Part shown: positions 16,798 to 25,522 of the stretch, piece after piece
Numbering within the stretch: the stretch's first letter is position 1
How the letters are laid out: each line of letters begins with the position of its first letter
NCBI RefSeq assembly: GCF_005503695.1
Contig: NZ_SCMU01000002.1
Span: 310,001 to 374,000, forward strand
Direction: 5' to 3'
Origin: Sphingopyxis sp. 2PD
GTDB taxonomy: Bacteria; Pseudomonadota; Alphaproteobacteria; Sphingomonadales; Sphingomonadaceae
Length of the DNA: 64,000 nt
Program-made: the position numbers and the translations under genes
Notes under the pieces: generated by a model
Told to the model about the DNA's origin: nothing
The model's database searches: none
Seen by the model: only the letters and a program-made list of their open reading frames with translations

Positions 16798-18009
16798 TCA
16801 GGGAAGATCAGCAAGATAGCCCAGAATATCGTCGGGATCGAAGGCGCGACCGTCGAAAAAGCGGTCGCTGCCGAGCAGCAGGCGCCCCTGTACCGACCCG
16901 GCGCCGAGTGGGGTATCGATGCCGCCTTCCAGCTTCGAACTCGCCCCCGGCAGCGGTGCTCCCGACCCGGCGAGCGCGGCGCGATAGATGTCGGGGCGGA
17001 ACACTGCGGCTGCGGTGGCGGCGTCGGCGCTCGAGTAGGGGGTGCCGTCCCAGCGCAGCATCTGCGAATAGAGCCACGCGGCCTGGCTGCGCCAGGGGAA
17101 GTTGGCGGCTTCGCGGTGCTGGAACATGAAATCGGGAAAATGGACCGGTTCGCCGCCTGGGGTCAGCCGGATATGATCGGTGATCCCGCGCAGCACCGCA
17201 TCGCGGGGCGCGTCCAGATATTCGGGGCGCGCCAAAATGGCGGCGCTGTCCTCGGCGGTGCCGGGCTCGACGAAATGGGCGGCGGCGGCGCGGAGCGCGC
17301 GCAGCAGCGCCTCGACTGCATCGCGGCGGTCGTCGACGACGGCTTCGCGCAGCGCGAGCACCTTTTCGACGCCGCGGCGCCAGATCTGCGCGGTGGCGAG
17401 CGCGATATGGCCGACGCCGCGCTCGACCGCGATCGAGTTCCACGGTTCGCCGACGCAGATGCCGTCGACCTCGCCGGCGGCCAGCGCGTCGGCGGCAAAG
17501 GGCGGGCTGGTGACAACGATGTCGACATGAATATCGGGGCGGATACCGACTCCCGCGAGCCAGTATCGCAGCATATAATTATGGCTGGAGTAGCGATGCA
17601 CGACGCCGAAGCGCAGCGGCTTGCCCGCAATTTTACGCGCCGCGGCGACGCGCTGCAGCGCCGCGCCAATTGTTGCGGGATCTCCCAGCGTTTCGCCCAG
17701 TCCGACATCCTTGGCGAGCTCGGTCGAAAAGGTCACGGCATTACCGTTGAGCCCCAGCACGAACGGCACCGCCATCGGCACCGCCGGGCGGTCGCGGCCG
17801 AGCGCCGTCGCGATCGCCAGCGGCGCGATCATGTGCGCGGCGTCGGTATGGCCATAGAGCAGCCGGTCGCGCACCGTCGCCCAGGTCATGTCGCGGACCA
17901 GCTCGATCTGCACGCCTTCGCGCGCCGCAAAGCCCAGCTCGTGCGCCAGGATCGGCAGCGCGGCATCGACCAGCGGCAGAAAGCCGATGCGGAACGTCTC
18001 GGCGCTCAT
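16798..18009 (-). CDS. nasS: Cytoplasmic nitrate sensor NasS
   Basis: The 403-residue protein is a CmpA/NrtA-type nitrate-binding protein (FRIGFLPLVDAALPILAHEL; VRDMTWATVRDRLLYGHTDA; VDGICVGEPWNSIAVERGVG) but has no signal peptide or lipobox. It is therefore a cytoplasmic sensor rather than a transport component. In characterised systems NasS holds NasT inactive until nitrate or nitrite binds. Its start overlaps the nasT stop by four bases, so the two partners are made together. The nitrate operon leader follows directly after its stop. Confidence 0.9.
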   Translation of the reverse strand: MSAETFRIGFLPLVDAALPILAHELGFAAREGVQIELVRDMTWATVRDRLLYGHTDAAHMIAPLAIATALGRDRPAVPMAVPFVLGLNGNAVTFSTELAKDVGLGETLGDPATIGAALQRVAAARKIAGKPLRFGVVHRYSSHNYMLRYWLAGVGIRPDIHVDIVVTSPPFAADALAAGEVDGICVGEPWNSIAVERGVGHIALATAQIWRRGVEKVLALREAVVDDRRDAVEALLRALRAAAAHFVEPGTAEDSAAILARPEYLDAPRDAVLRGITDHIRLTPGGEPVHFPDFMFQHREAANFPWRSQAAWLYSQMLRWDGTPYSSADAATAAAVFRPDIYRAALAGSGAPLPGASSKLEGGIDTPLGAGSVQGRLLLGSDRFFDGRAFDPDDILGYLADLP

Positions 18010-18587
18010 TCCATGTCTCCCAGCAGCGCGTCGCTGGTCACGATCGCTTCCGCTATTTCCGAAATGCGGCGGTTGGTGCGCATCGCCTGACCGCGCAGCA
18101 GTGCATAAGCAGCGGGTTCGTCGATCGCGCGCCGTTTCATCAGGATCGCCTTGGCACGATCAATCGTCTCGCGTTCGACGAGGGCATTTTTTGCCTCGTC
18201 GAGCTCGCGTTGAAGCCGCGAAAAGGCCTGAAAACGGCGGATCGCAAGGTCGATCACCGGCTTGATCCGCTGTTTCGACAGCCCGTCGACGACATAGGCT
18301 GACACCCCGGCGTCGATCGCCGCGCCGGTCGCTTCGGCATCGCTCTGGTCGACGAACATCGCGATCGGCCGCGCCAGCGCGCGCGACATGGCGAAGAAAT
18401 CCTCGAGCAGATCGCGGCTGGGATTTTCGAGGTTGATGAGGACGACTTCGGGCTGGGCGACTTCGATCTGCGAGGCCAACGGACCCGCCGTGTCGATCAC
18501 CACCAGATCGTCGAGTCCGGCCTCGCGCAGGCCATCCGAAATGATGGCAGCGCGCGTCGTGCTGGTGTCGATGATCGCGATCCTCAT
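18006..18587 (-). CDS. nasT: ANTAR-domain antiterminator NasT
   Basis: The 193-residue protein has an N-terminal receiver-like domain (residues 1-120) and a C-terminal ANTAR RNA-binding domain (about 130-190; TIDRAKAILMKRRAIDEPAA, then RTNRRISEIAEAIV). The position expected for the phosphorylated Asp reads LINLENP, so Asn52 stands there; this fits control by NasS binding rather than phosphorylation. It would bind the two-hairpin leader RNA at 16674-16727 and prevent termination at 16575-16623. It is followed by nasS with a four-base overlap. Confidence 0.93.
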   Translation of the reverse strand: MRIAIIDTSTTRAAIISDGLREAGLDDLVVIDTAGPLASQIEVAQPEVVLINLENPSRDLLEDFFAMSRALARPIAMFVDQSDAEATGAAIDAGVSAYVVDGLSKQRIKPVIDLAIRRFQAFSRLQRELDEAKNALVERETIDRAKAILMKRRAIDEPAAYALLRGQAMRTNRRISEIAEAIVTSDALLGDME

Positions 18588-18787
18588 GACCGCGCCTTTA
18601 CGCTGCGGCGCACAAATCTGCTAGCAGGTTTCAGCTTTGCTATGGATCGCTGCTGCCGAATGGCCGCTATTTGATATTTTGAGCTCAAAGCCGACAGGCG
18701 GCTATCGGCCAATCCGCGTCGGTTGATCCGCGTTCGCATGGAACGTCAAATCGGTTCAGGCATTTTCCTTGCGGAAGGAAATCAACG

Positions 18788-19648
18788 ATGCCTGCACGCG
18801 CATACTGGAAGGGCCAGATCCGCCTCGCGCTGGTGTCGATCCCGGTCGAAATCTATTCGGCGACCAAATCGGGCGCCGCGGTCAGTTTTCGCCAGATCCA
18901 CGAACCGAGTGGAAAGCCGGTCAAATATGAAAAGACCGTGCCCGGCATCGGCGCGGTCGATCATGACGACATCGTCAAGGGCTTCGAGCTGTCGAAGGGC
19001 AATTATGTCCTGCTCGACGAGGAGGAGATCGAGGCGGTCAAGCTGGAGAGCAAGCGCACGCTCGAGCTGGTCCAGTTCGTCGATGCCGGCGACATCGACA
19101 TCCTCTATTATGCTAAGCCCTATTATGTCGTCCCCGCCGACGAACTGGCCGAAGAAGCCTATATCGTGCTGCGCGAAGCGCTCCGCCGCACGAAAAAGGT
19201 CGGCCTCGGCCAGCTTTCGCTGCGCGGGCAGGAACAGCTGGTCGCGCTGCGCCCCTGCGGCAAGGGCCTGGTGCTGGAGGCGCTGCGCTATGCCGACGAA
19301 GTCAACAAGGCGGCCAATTATTTCCGCGACGTCGGCAATGCCAAACCCGACGCCGACCTGCTCGACCTTGCCGAAACGCTGATCGAAAAGAAGAGCGGCG
19401 CGTTCGACGCCAGCGACTATCGCAACCATTATGTCGACGCGATCGAGCGGCTCGTCGCCAAAAAGGCGAAAGCCAAAGGCAAACGCGTGCTGGAGGATGT
19501 CGAGGAGCCCGCCGCCGCCGACCGCGGGTCGAACGTCATCGACCTGATGGCGGCGCTGAAAGCATCGGTCGACGGCAAGAAAAAGCCGCCCGCCGCAGCC
19601 GCAAAGAAGGCGCCCGCAAAGAAACCGGCGGCGAGAAAGCGCGCCTGA
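18788..19648 (+). CDS. ku: Ku protein for non-homologous end joining
   Basis: The 286-residue bacterial Ku homodimerises, rings DNA double-strand ends and recruits LigD. Family features include the opening YWKGQIRLALVSIPVEIY, the IGAVDHDDIVKGFELSKGNY region and LELVQFVDAGDIDILYYAKP. The C-terminus is Lys/Ala-rich (KKPPAAAAKKAPAKKPAARK), typical of the extension that contacts DNA or LigD. GGAAGGAAA precedes the ATG. The ligD gene begins one base after the Ku stop. The upstream gap back to nasT (18588-18787) should hold the promoter; nothing else was seen there. Confidence 0.95.
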   Translation: MPARAYWKGQIRLALVSIPVEIYSATKSGAAVSFRQIHEPSGKPVKYEKTVPGIGAVDHDDIVKGFELSKGNYVLLDEEEIEAVKLESKRTLELVQFVDAGDIDILYYAKPYYVVPADELAEEAYIVLREALRRTKKVGLGQLSLRGQEQLVALRPCGKGLVLEALRYADEVNKAANYFRDVGNAKPDADLLDLAETLIEKKSGAFDASDYRNHYVDAIERLVAKKAKAKGKRVLEDVEEPAAADRGSNVIDLMAALKASVDGKKKPPAAAAKKAPAKKPAARKRA

Positions 19649-19649
19649 C

Positions 19650-22148
19650 ATGGCGCGCACCGATCCCCTCGCCCAATATAATGCCAAGCGCGACTTCAAG
19701 CTGACCCCCGAGCCCGCGGGCAAGGTCGCCAAAGGTGCGGGCAACCGCTTCATCGTTCAGAAACATGACGCGACGCGGCTCCATTACGACTTCCGGCTCG
19801 AGGTCGACGGCGTGCTCAAAAGCTGGGCGGTGACCAGGGGGCCGAGCGCCGATCCGGCCGATAAGCGGCTTGCGGTGCGCACCGAAGACCATCCGATGAG
19901 CTACGCCGATTTCGAGGGCGTGATCCCCAAGGGCGAATATGGTGGCGGCAGCGTGATGCTGTGGGACCGCGGCACATGGGAGCCCGTCGCGGGCAAGAGC
20001 GCGAAGGACATCGACAAGGGCCATCTCCACTTCACCCTCGACGGGACAAGGATGAAGGGCGAATGGCTGCTCGTCCGCATGAAACCGCGCGCGGGCGAGA
20101 AGCGCGAGAACTGGCTGCTGCGCAAGATTGACGATGCCTATGCCGGCGGCCCCGACGATCTGGTCGGCCGGCATCTGACGAGCGTCCTCACCGACCGGAC
20201 GATGGCCGAGATTGCGGGCGACGAAGGCGGCGAACAATCGCTGAAGGGCGCCAGCGGCGCCGCCTTTACGAAGAAGATGCAAGCCGCCGCCACGCACAAC
20301 AAACGGGTTGCAAAGCCCCAAGCCAAGGGCAAGCTGCCCAAATTCCGTGCGCTTCAGCTTGCGACGCTCGTCGATGCGGTGCCCGCGGGCAACGGCTGGT
20401 TCCACGAGATCAAGTTCGACGGCTACCGCGCCCAGATCGCCGCCGCGGGATCGGACGTGCGCGTCTACACCCGCAACGGCCTCGACTGGACCGACAAGTT
20501 CGCCCCGCTGGTCGGCCACATCGCCGCGCTCGATCTGCCGCCCTGCCTGATCGACGGCGAGATCGTCGCCTATGACAAGGACGGCAATCCCGACTTCTCG
20601 TCGCTGCAAGCCGTCCTCAAACGCGGCCATGGCGCGCAGGACGCGGGCACCGACCTCCATTTCTTCGCCTTCGACCTCATCGAACTCGACGGCAAATCGC
20701 TTACCAAGCTTGGCAATCTCGAACGCAAGGAGCGGCTCGAAGCGCTGCTGCGCGATGCCGCGCCGCCGGTCGCGGTCGCCGACCATGTCATCGGCGCGGG
20801 CGAGAAGCTTTACGCCGCGATGTGCGGCGCGGGGCAGGAAGGCATCATCTCGAAACGCGCCGACGCCGTCTACACCGGCCGCCGCAGCCGCAACTGGGTC
20901 AAGGTCAAATGCACCCGTCGCCAGGAATTCGTGATCGTGGGCTGGAACCCCTCATCGGCCAAGGGCCGCCCCTTCGCCTCGCTCCTCCTTGCGCAGCGCG
21001 AGAAGGGCGACCTCGTCTACAAGGGCAATGTCGGCACCGGCTTCGACGCCGCCACCATGGCCGACCTTGCAAAGCGATTCGCGCGGCTCGAACGCAAGAC
21101 CGCCCCGCTCGACGTCGACGCCACCACCGCGCGCAAGGCGCATTGGCTCCGGCCAGATCTCGTCGCCGAGATCGCTTTCGCCGAATTTACCGCGAGCGGA
21201 TCGGTCCGCCACGCAAGTTTCCTCGGCCTGCGCAGCGACAAGGAGGCAAAGCATGTGACCCCCGAAACGAAACAGCCCGCGCCGCAACCCGCCAGCGACG
21301 TCACGATCAGCAGCCGCGACCGCGTCATCTTTCCCGAGGCCGGGGCGACCAAGGGCGACCTCGCCGACTATTATGCCGCGATCGCCCCGCTGATGCTCCC
21401 GCACATGGCGCGCCGCCCGATCAGCCTCGTCCGCTGTCCGCAGGGGCGCGCGAAGAAATGCTTTTTCCAAAAGCATGATTCGGGCAGCTTCGGCGACCAT
21501 GTCCATCATGTCCCGATCCAGGAGAAGGACGGCGGCCATGAGGACTATCTCTATGTCGAGGATTCGGACGGCATCCTCGCGTGCGTTCAGATGGGGACGA
21601 TCGAATTCCACGGCTGGGCGAGCCACGTCGATGCGATCGAGCGGCCCGACCGCCTTATCTTCGACCTCGACCCCGACGAAGGGCTGGGCTTTGCCGACGT
21701 CAAAAAGGCCGCGACCGACATCCGCCGCCAGCTCGCCGACATCGGCCTCGTCAGCTTTGCGATGCTGTCGGGCGGCAAGGGTGTGCACGTCGTCGTGCCC
21801 GTCGACCCTGGCCACAGCTGGGACGCGCACAAGGATTTCGCCAAACGCTTTGCCGAGGCGCTGAGCCTTGCCGAGCCCGACCGCTATGTCGCGACGATGA
21901 GCAAGGCGAAACGCAAGGGCAAGATCTTCATCGACTGGCTGCGCAACCAGCGCGGCAGCACCGCGATCATGCCCTATGCCGCCCGCGCGCGCGAAGGCGC
22001 GCCGGTCGCGGTACCGATCGGCTGGGATGCGCTCGCCGATGTCGACAAGGCTGGCGCCTGGACGATTGGGGACGTCCAAGAGCTTCTCGACCGCGCGGCA
22101 AGCCCCGACCTCAAGGGGTGGGCTTTCGCAAGCCAGTCACTTCCTTGA
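19650..22148 (+). CDS. ligD: Multidomain DNA ligase D
   Basis: The 832-residue enzyme completes Ku-dependent end joining. Domains run 3'-phosphoesterase (about 30-190; QKHDATRLHYDFRLE), ATP-dependent ligase (about 230-530; nucleophile Lys255 in FHEIKFDGYR, later GIISKRADAVYTGRRSRNW) and primase-polymerase (about 555-830; SRDRVIFPEAGATKGDLADY, metal-binding IFDLDPDEGL). This phosphoesterase-ligase-polymerase order is the Pseudomonas-type arrangement. It forms a two-gene operon with ku. All three active sites look intact. Confidence 0.95.
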   Translation: MARTDPLAQYNAKRDFKLTPEPAGKVAKGAGNRFIVQKHDATRLHYDFRLEVDGVLKSWAVTRGPSADPADKRLAVRTEDHPMSYADFEGVIPKGEYGGGSVMLWDRGTWEPVAGKSAKDIDKGHLHFTLDGTRMKGEWLLVRMKPRAGEKRENWLLRKIDDAYAGGPDDLVGRHLTSVLTDRTMAEIAGDEGGEQSLKGASGAAFTKKMQAAATHNKRVAKPQAKGKLPKFRALQLATLVDAVPAGNGWFHEIKFDGYRAQIAAAGSDVRVYTRNGLDWTDKFAPLVGHIAALDLPPCLIDGEIVAYDKDGNPDFSSLQAVLKRGHGAQDAGTDLHFFAFDLIELDGKSLTKLGNLERKERLEALLRDAAPPVAVADHVIGAGEKLYAAMCGAGQEGIISKRADAVYTGRRSRNWVKVKCTRRQEFVIVGWNPSSAKGRPFASLLLAQREKGDLVYKGNVGTGFDAATMADLAKRFARLERKTAPLDVDATTARKAHWLRPDLVAEIAFAEFTASGSVRHASFLGLRSDKEAKHVTPETKQPAPQPASDVTISSRDRVIFPEAGATKGDLADYYAAIAPLMLPHMARRPISLVRCPQGRAKKCFFQKHDSGSFGDHVHHVPIQEKDGGHEDYLYVEDSDGILACVQMGTIEFHGWASHVDAIERPDRLIFDLDPDEGLGFADVKKAATDIRRQLADIGLVSFAMLSGGKGVHVVVPVDPGHSWDAHKDFAKRFAEALSLAEPDRYVATMSKAKRKGKIFIDWLRNQRGSTAIMPYAARAREGAPVAVPIGWDALADVDKAGAWTIGDVQELLDRAASPDLKGWAFASQSLP

Positions 22149-22206
22149 ATTTGACAGTACAACCCCAAATTCACTCGACTGGCTGCTTCTCGGTATCATT
22201 CGCCAT

Positions 22207-22230
22207 AAGCTGCCGGTCCGCAATCGGCCA
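22207..22230 (+). repeat. Dispersed 24-bp intergenic repeat, copy 2
   Basis: Begins AAGCTGCCGGTCC and ends TCGGCCA; 21 of 24 bases match copy 1 at 3276-3299. It lies immediately downstream of the serine hydrolase stop, like copy 1 downstream of the peroxidase. Confidence 0.6.
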
Positions 22231-23241
22231 TTATTCGCCGGTCGGAGAGAGGAAGAAAGACAGGAAATGTGTATCGGACCAGCCACTCTTTTTCCCGGCG
22301 GCAAGCGCTGCGATATCCAGTCTCGCCTGCCGCACGATCGTCAGGCGCCGTGACGGGATGACGTAGAGGCGCTGGTCGCCTGCGCCTGCCGCGACGACCA
22401 GGTCGGCCGGGAGCGTTGGCGCATGCGCAACGATGTCGGTCGAGCGCGTCACAGGATCGTCGGAGGGACTCGCTCGCGGAAGCCACCAGGTCAGGCCATA
22501 GGCGGGGTTGGCATCGCTTCCTTTGAACAACTCGGCCAAGGCCGCGGGATCGACAAGCGCCTTGCCGTCCTGCGTGCCGCCGCGGCGCACGAATTCGCCG
22601 ACTTTTGCCCATTGCTCTGCGGCGAGTACCAGCCCCTGCGGCATCAGAGGCGCGCCATCCGGTCCATTGCGCCAATCGCCGATCGTCACTCCGAGCGGGG
22701 TCAGGATGCGGCGCTCGAGATAGCGGCGCGGATCGGCATCAAGGCTTGCGGCGGCCAGCTTGCGGCGTATAATCTCGCCGATTATCTGCATCGGCGCGGG
22801 GCCATATTGGAATTTCGTGCCGGGATCGGCGGCGAGCGGGGCGTTCACCGAGTCGAGATAACCCCGTGGCCGACCGACGGTCGACGCCTGTCCACTGGTC
22901 ATCGCCAGCAATTGCCGGATCGTGATCGCGGCCTTTTTTGGGTCCTCGTGCCATTCGGCGAGCGTGGCCGACGCAGGTTCGTCGAGCGTGAGCAGCCTGT
23001 CCTGGACCGCCGCTGCCGCCATCAGGCCCACCAGGCTCTTGGTCCCCGACCAGAGTTCCTGCGGTGTCGAGACGCCATCGGAGGAGCAGCGGACCTTCCC
23101 GTCCTTGAGGACGAGCACGGCGACGCCTTGATGCGCCGACGAATAGGCCAGCGCCGCGGCACAGCCGGGAGCGGGGGCGGCCTGCACCGCCGGGGCTGCT
23201 GCGCAGCCCGCGAGCAGGAGAAGGGGGGCAATGCGTTTCAA
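22231..23241 (-). CDS. Serine hydrolase, beta-lactamase/PBP fold, lipoprotein
   Basis: The 336-residue protein begins MKRIAPLLLLAGC, a lipoprotein signal with Cys13, so it is probably membrane-anchored in the periplasm. The SxxK motif is Ser65-Gly-Thr-Lys68 (ELWSGTKSLVGLM), and a YGPA motif (FQYGPAPMQIIGEI) supplies the usual Tyr. This is the class C beta-lactamase/DD-peptidase-like esterase fold, used on beta-lactams, esters or peptides. It is divergent from the GntR gene; the palindrome TATTATCGATAATA sits 36 bases upstream of its start. It is probably part of the GntR-controlled cluster reaching to 29072. Substrate unknown. Confidence 0.88.
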   Translation of the reverse strand: MKRIAPLLLLAGCAAAPAVQAAPAPGCAAALAYSSAHQGVAVLVLKDGKVRCSSDGVSTPQELWSGTKSLVGLMAAAAVQDRLLTLDEPASATLAEWHEDPKKAAITIRQLLAMTSGQASTVGRPRGYLDSVNAPLAADPGTKFQYGPAPMQIIGEIIRRKLAAASLDADPRRYLERRILTPLGVTIGDWRNGPDGAPLMPQGLVLAAEQWAKVGEFVRRGGTQDGKALVDPAALAELFKGSDANPAYGLTWWLPRASPSDDPVTRSTDIVAHAPTLPADLVVAAGAGDQRLYVIPSRRLTIVRQARLDIAALAAGKKSGWSDTHFLSFFLSPTGE

Positions 23242-23276
23242 ATCCGGCTCCTGATTCCGATGCTTGTTTTTATCAT

Positions 23277-23290
23277 TATTATCGATAATA
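23277..23290. promoter_or_regulatory. Probable GntR operator, site 1
   Basis: A perfect 14-bp palindrome TATTATCGATAATA lies in the divergent gap between the serine hydrolase and the GntR regulator. Its 12-bp core ATTATCGATAAT recurs upstream of the TonB receptor at 25483-25494. Both sites stand in locally AT-rich DNA within a GC-rich genome. Confidence 0.7.
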
Positions 23291-23365
23291 TTCCGAACTT
23301 CAATGATCGTTTGCTCCCGTGTTTTCCCGATCTAGGATGGCACCGGCAGACAGGGAGCCGAACGG

Positions 23366-24115
23366 GTGGAAATGGCCGCGACGAAGACCGACGACGAGCA
23401 GGCGCCGACACAGGACCGGGTTATCGCACGGTTGCTGACCGACGACATCGTCGAATGGCGGATTCCGCCGGGATCGTGGCTGCGCGAGCGTGAGATTGCG
23501 GCGCGCTTTGGAGTCAGTCACGCACCCGTTCGCGAAGCCTTTCGGCATCTCGCGAGCATCGGGCTGGTCAAGGTCGTGCCCTGGCGCGGCGCTTATGCGA
23601 TCGACGTCGACGACCATGGGGCGGATGAGATCTACGAGCTGTGGAAAGCGCTCTTCGGGGTCGTTTGCCGCCTCGCGTGCACGGCGATGAGCGACCGCGA
23701 CGGGCGCGAGCTGATGCACCGGCTGATCGAATATAAGGATGTGACCGAACGAACCACCAATTCCGCCGAGCATCTCAGGGTCTCGAACCGGATCGGGCGA
23801 TTCATCGCCAAGCGATCGAATGCGCCGATGGCGCTCGAGTTGCTCGACCGGCTGGCGCTGCTCGCGCGCTGGCAGCACAATGTCTACACCGACGAGTTTG
23901 TCGCGACGCACGGCGAGGGCGAGGTCGGCCGCCGGTCGGCGATGCTCTATGAGCAGCTTTGCCGGCATATCGTCGCGCGCGAACCCGACGACGCCGACCG
24001 CGTCGCGCGCGACCTGATTGCCACATCGCAACAGAATTTCGCCGAGGCGCTGGCGGAATATAAGGCACGGCGGACCAAGGCAAAGCCTGGCCGTCGCCGC
24101 GCCCGCGCGTCGTGA
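23366..24115 (+). CDS. GntR-family transcription regulator (FadR-type)
   Basis: The 249-residue protein has an N-terminal winged helix (REREIAARFGVSHAPVREAF) and a C-terminal all-helical ligand-binding FCD-like domain (about 95-230) with scattered His and Asp that may bind metal or an organic acid. The start is GTG at 23366 with GGAG eight bases upstream; ATG at 23372 is an alternative. It overlaps the next gene by GTGA. The palindromes at 23277 and 25483 are its likely targets, giving autoregulation plus control of the divergent hydrolase and of the receptor. The inducer is unknown. Confidence 0.9.
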   Translation: MEMAATKTDDEQAPTQDRVIARLLTDDIVEWRIPPGSWLREREIAARFGVSHAPVREAFRHLASIGLVKVVPWRGAYAIDVDDHGADEIYELWKALFGVVCRLACTAMSDRDGRELMHRLIEYKDVTERTTNSAEHLRVSNRIGRFIAKRSNAPMALELLDRLALLARWQHNVYTDEFVATHGEGEVGRRSAMLYEQLCRHIVAREPDDADRVARDLIATSQQNFAEALAEYKARRTKAKPGRRRARAS

Positions 24116-25425
24116 CGCGGGGTTATGCCGGCCGGCGGAGCCTGCTGAAGGCAGGGCTTGCGGCGCCGATCGCTTTTCAGGCTGCTCCCGCCTTCGCCGC
24201 TGGGGGCGATGATGCCATATTCGCGGCCGAACGGCTTTTCGCCGATGTGAAGGCCTACGCCGAAGCGGGCAATAAGCAGTCGGGCGGGGCGGGCGATCGC
24301 TGGGCCGCCGACTGGGCTGCGCGGCGGCTTGCTGCGGCGGGCTTTGCGGTCGAGCGCCAGTCGTTCGACGTGCCCTGGTTCGAAGCGGCGACATGCGAAT
24401 TGGCGCTCGGCGATCGGAAAATCCCCCTGATGGCGCAGCCGCTCGCCGTGCCGACGGGCGTTGGCGGGATCGGGGCGCCGCTGCGGCTTGCGGAGGTCAG
24501 CGATCGGCTCGATGGCGCGATCGCGGTGGTGCGGCTGCCGTATCGCCGCTGGTCGAGCCTGCTCGACCGGGCGGTGCGCGATCCGCTGGCCGATGCGCTG
24601 GCGCGGGGCGCGGCCGCGGTCATCCTTGTGACCACAGGGCCCACCGGCGAGGCGCTGCTCCTCAATGCGCCGGCCGATGCGCCGCTGTCGGACAATCCGT
24701 TGGCGCTGCTGGCGCCGCGCCTTGCGGCGCCCGTCATCGAAGCGGCGCGGCAGGGGCAGCCGGCGATGCTGGTGCTGCGCGGGAAGGGCGGTTCGCGCGT
24801 CGCGGAGAATGTCGTGGCGCGGCGCGTGCGCAAGGGGCGCCGCTGGCTCGTGGTCTCGACCCCGCGCTCGGGCTGGACCGATTGCGCGGGCGAACGCGGG
24901 CCGGGTTTCGCGATCTGGCTCGCGCTCGCCGAATGGATGCCGCGCGCCTTCCCCGATCATAGCCTGCTCTTCGTCTGCAACAGCGGGCATGAATATGAAA
25001 ATCTGGGTGCCAGCCATATCGTCGAAAAGGTCGGGCCGCCGCCTGCCGACACCGATCTCTGGCTGCATCTCGGCGCCAATGTCGCGACGCGCGACTATCA
25101 GGACATGCCCGGGCGCCTGTTGCCGTTGCCGAGCGCCGATCCCTTCCGCTTCCTGATGACCTCGGCCGCCTTTGTCGATCGCGCCCGGTCGGATTTCAGG
25201 GGGTTGCCGGGACTGGAGATGGCTTATCCCTCGACCGAAGGGGTCGCGGGCGAACTCTCCGAAGTGGTCAAGGCCGGCTATCCGCATCATGCCGGAATTT
25301 TCGGCGCGCACCGCCATCATCACGCGCCGACCGACAATCTTTCGGTCGTCGCGCCCGCGCCGCTTGCCGCTACGGCGCAAGCGGTTCGCGACTTCCTCAC
25401 CGCCATCATTCCCGTCCGCCGCTGA
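24112..25425 (+). CDS. Secreted M28-like metallopeptidase-fold protein
   Basis: The 437-residue protein starts at GTG 24112, overlapping the GntR stop (GTGA). It has a twin-arginine-like signal (RRSLLKAGLAAP, cut near AFAAG). Layout resembles M28 aminopeptidases with an inserted PA-like lid (about 110-230). The second half keeps HEYENLGASHIVE (the acid/metal Glu region) and a final HHHHAPTDN like the family's terminal His. The usual first metal ligands (HxD and GxxDxxSG) read STPRSGWTD and CAGERGPG instead, so metal binding may be altered or lost. It would act in the periplasm on material imported by the neighbouring TonB receptor (inference). Fold confidence is moderate and function is open. 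Confidence 0.7.
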   Translation: MTRGYAGRRSLLKAGLAAPIAFQAAPAFAAGGDDAIFAAERLFADVKAYAEAGNKQSGGAGDRWAADWAARRLAAAGFAVERQSFDVPWFEAATCELALGDRKIPLMAQPLAVPTGVGGIGAPLRLAEVSDRLDGAIAVVRLPYRRWSSLLDRAVRDPLADALARGAAAVILVTTGPTGEALLLNAPADAPLSDNPLALLAPRLAAPVIEAARQGQPAMLVLRGKGGSRVAENVVARRVRKGRRWLVVSTPRSGWTDCAGERGPGFAIWLALAEWMPRAFPDHSLLFVCNSGHEYENLGASHIVEKVGPPPADTDLWLHLGANVATRDYQDMPGRLLPLPSADPFRFLMTSAAFVDRARSDFRGLPGLEMAYPSTEGVAGELSEVVKAGYPHHAGIFGAHRHHHAPTDNLSVVAPAPLAATAQAVRDFLTAIIPVRR

Positions 25426-25482
25426 CCGGCGTCGCCGCGAGGGCGATGTTTCCGGCTTGACTCGCGTCGCCATATGCACAAA

Positions 25483-25494
25483 ATTATCGATAAT
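25483..25494. promoter_or_regulatory. Probable GntR operator, site 2
   Basis: Perfect 12-bp palindrome ATTATCGATAAT, 28 bases before the ATG of the TonB receptor and identical to the core of site 1 at 23277. Position fits repression by promoter overlap. Confidence 0.7.
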
Positions 25495-25522
25495 AATTGC
25501 AATAACGACATGGGAGGGATTT

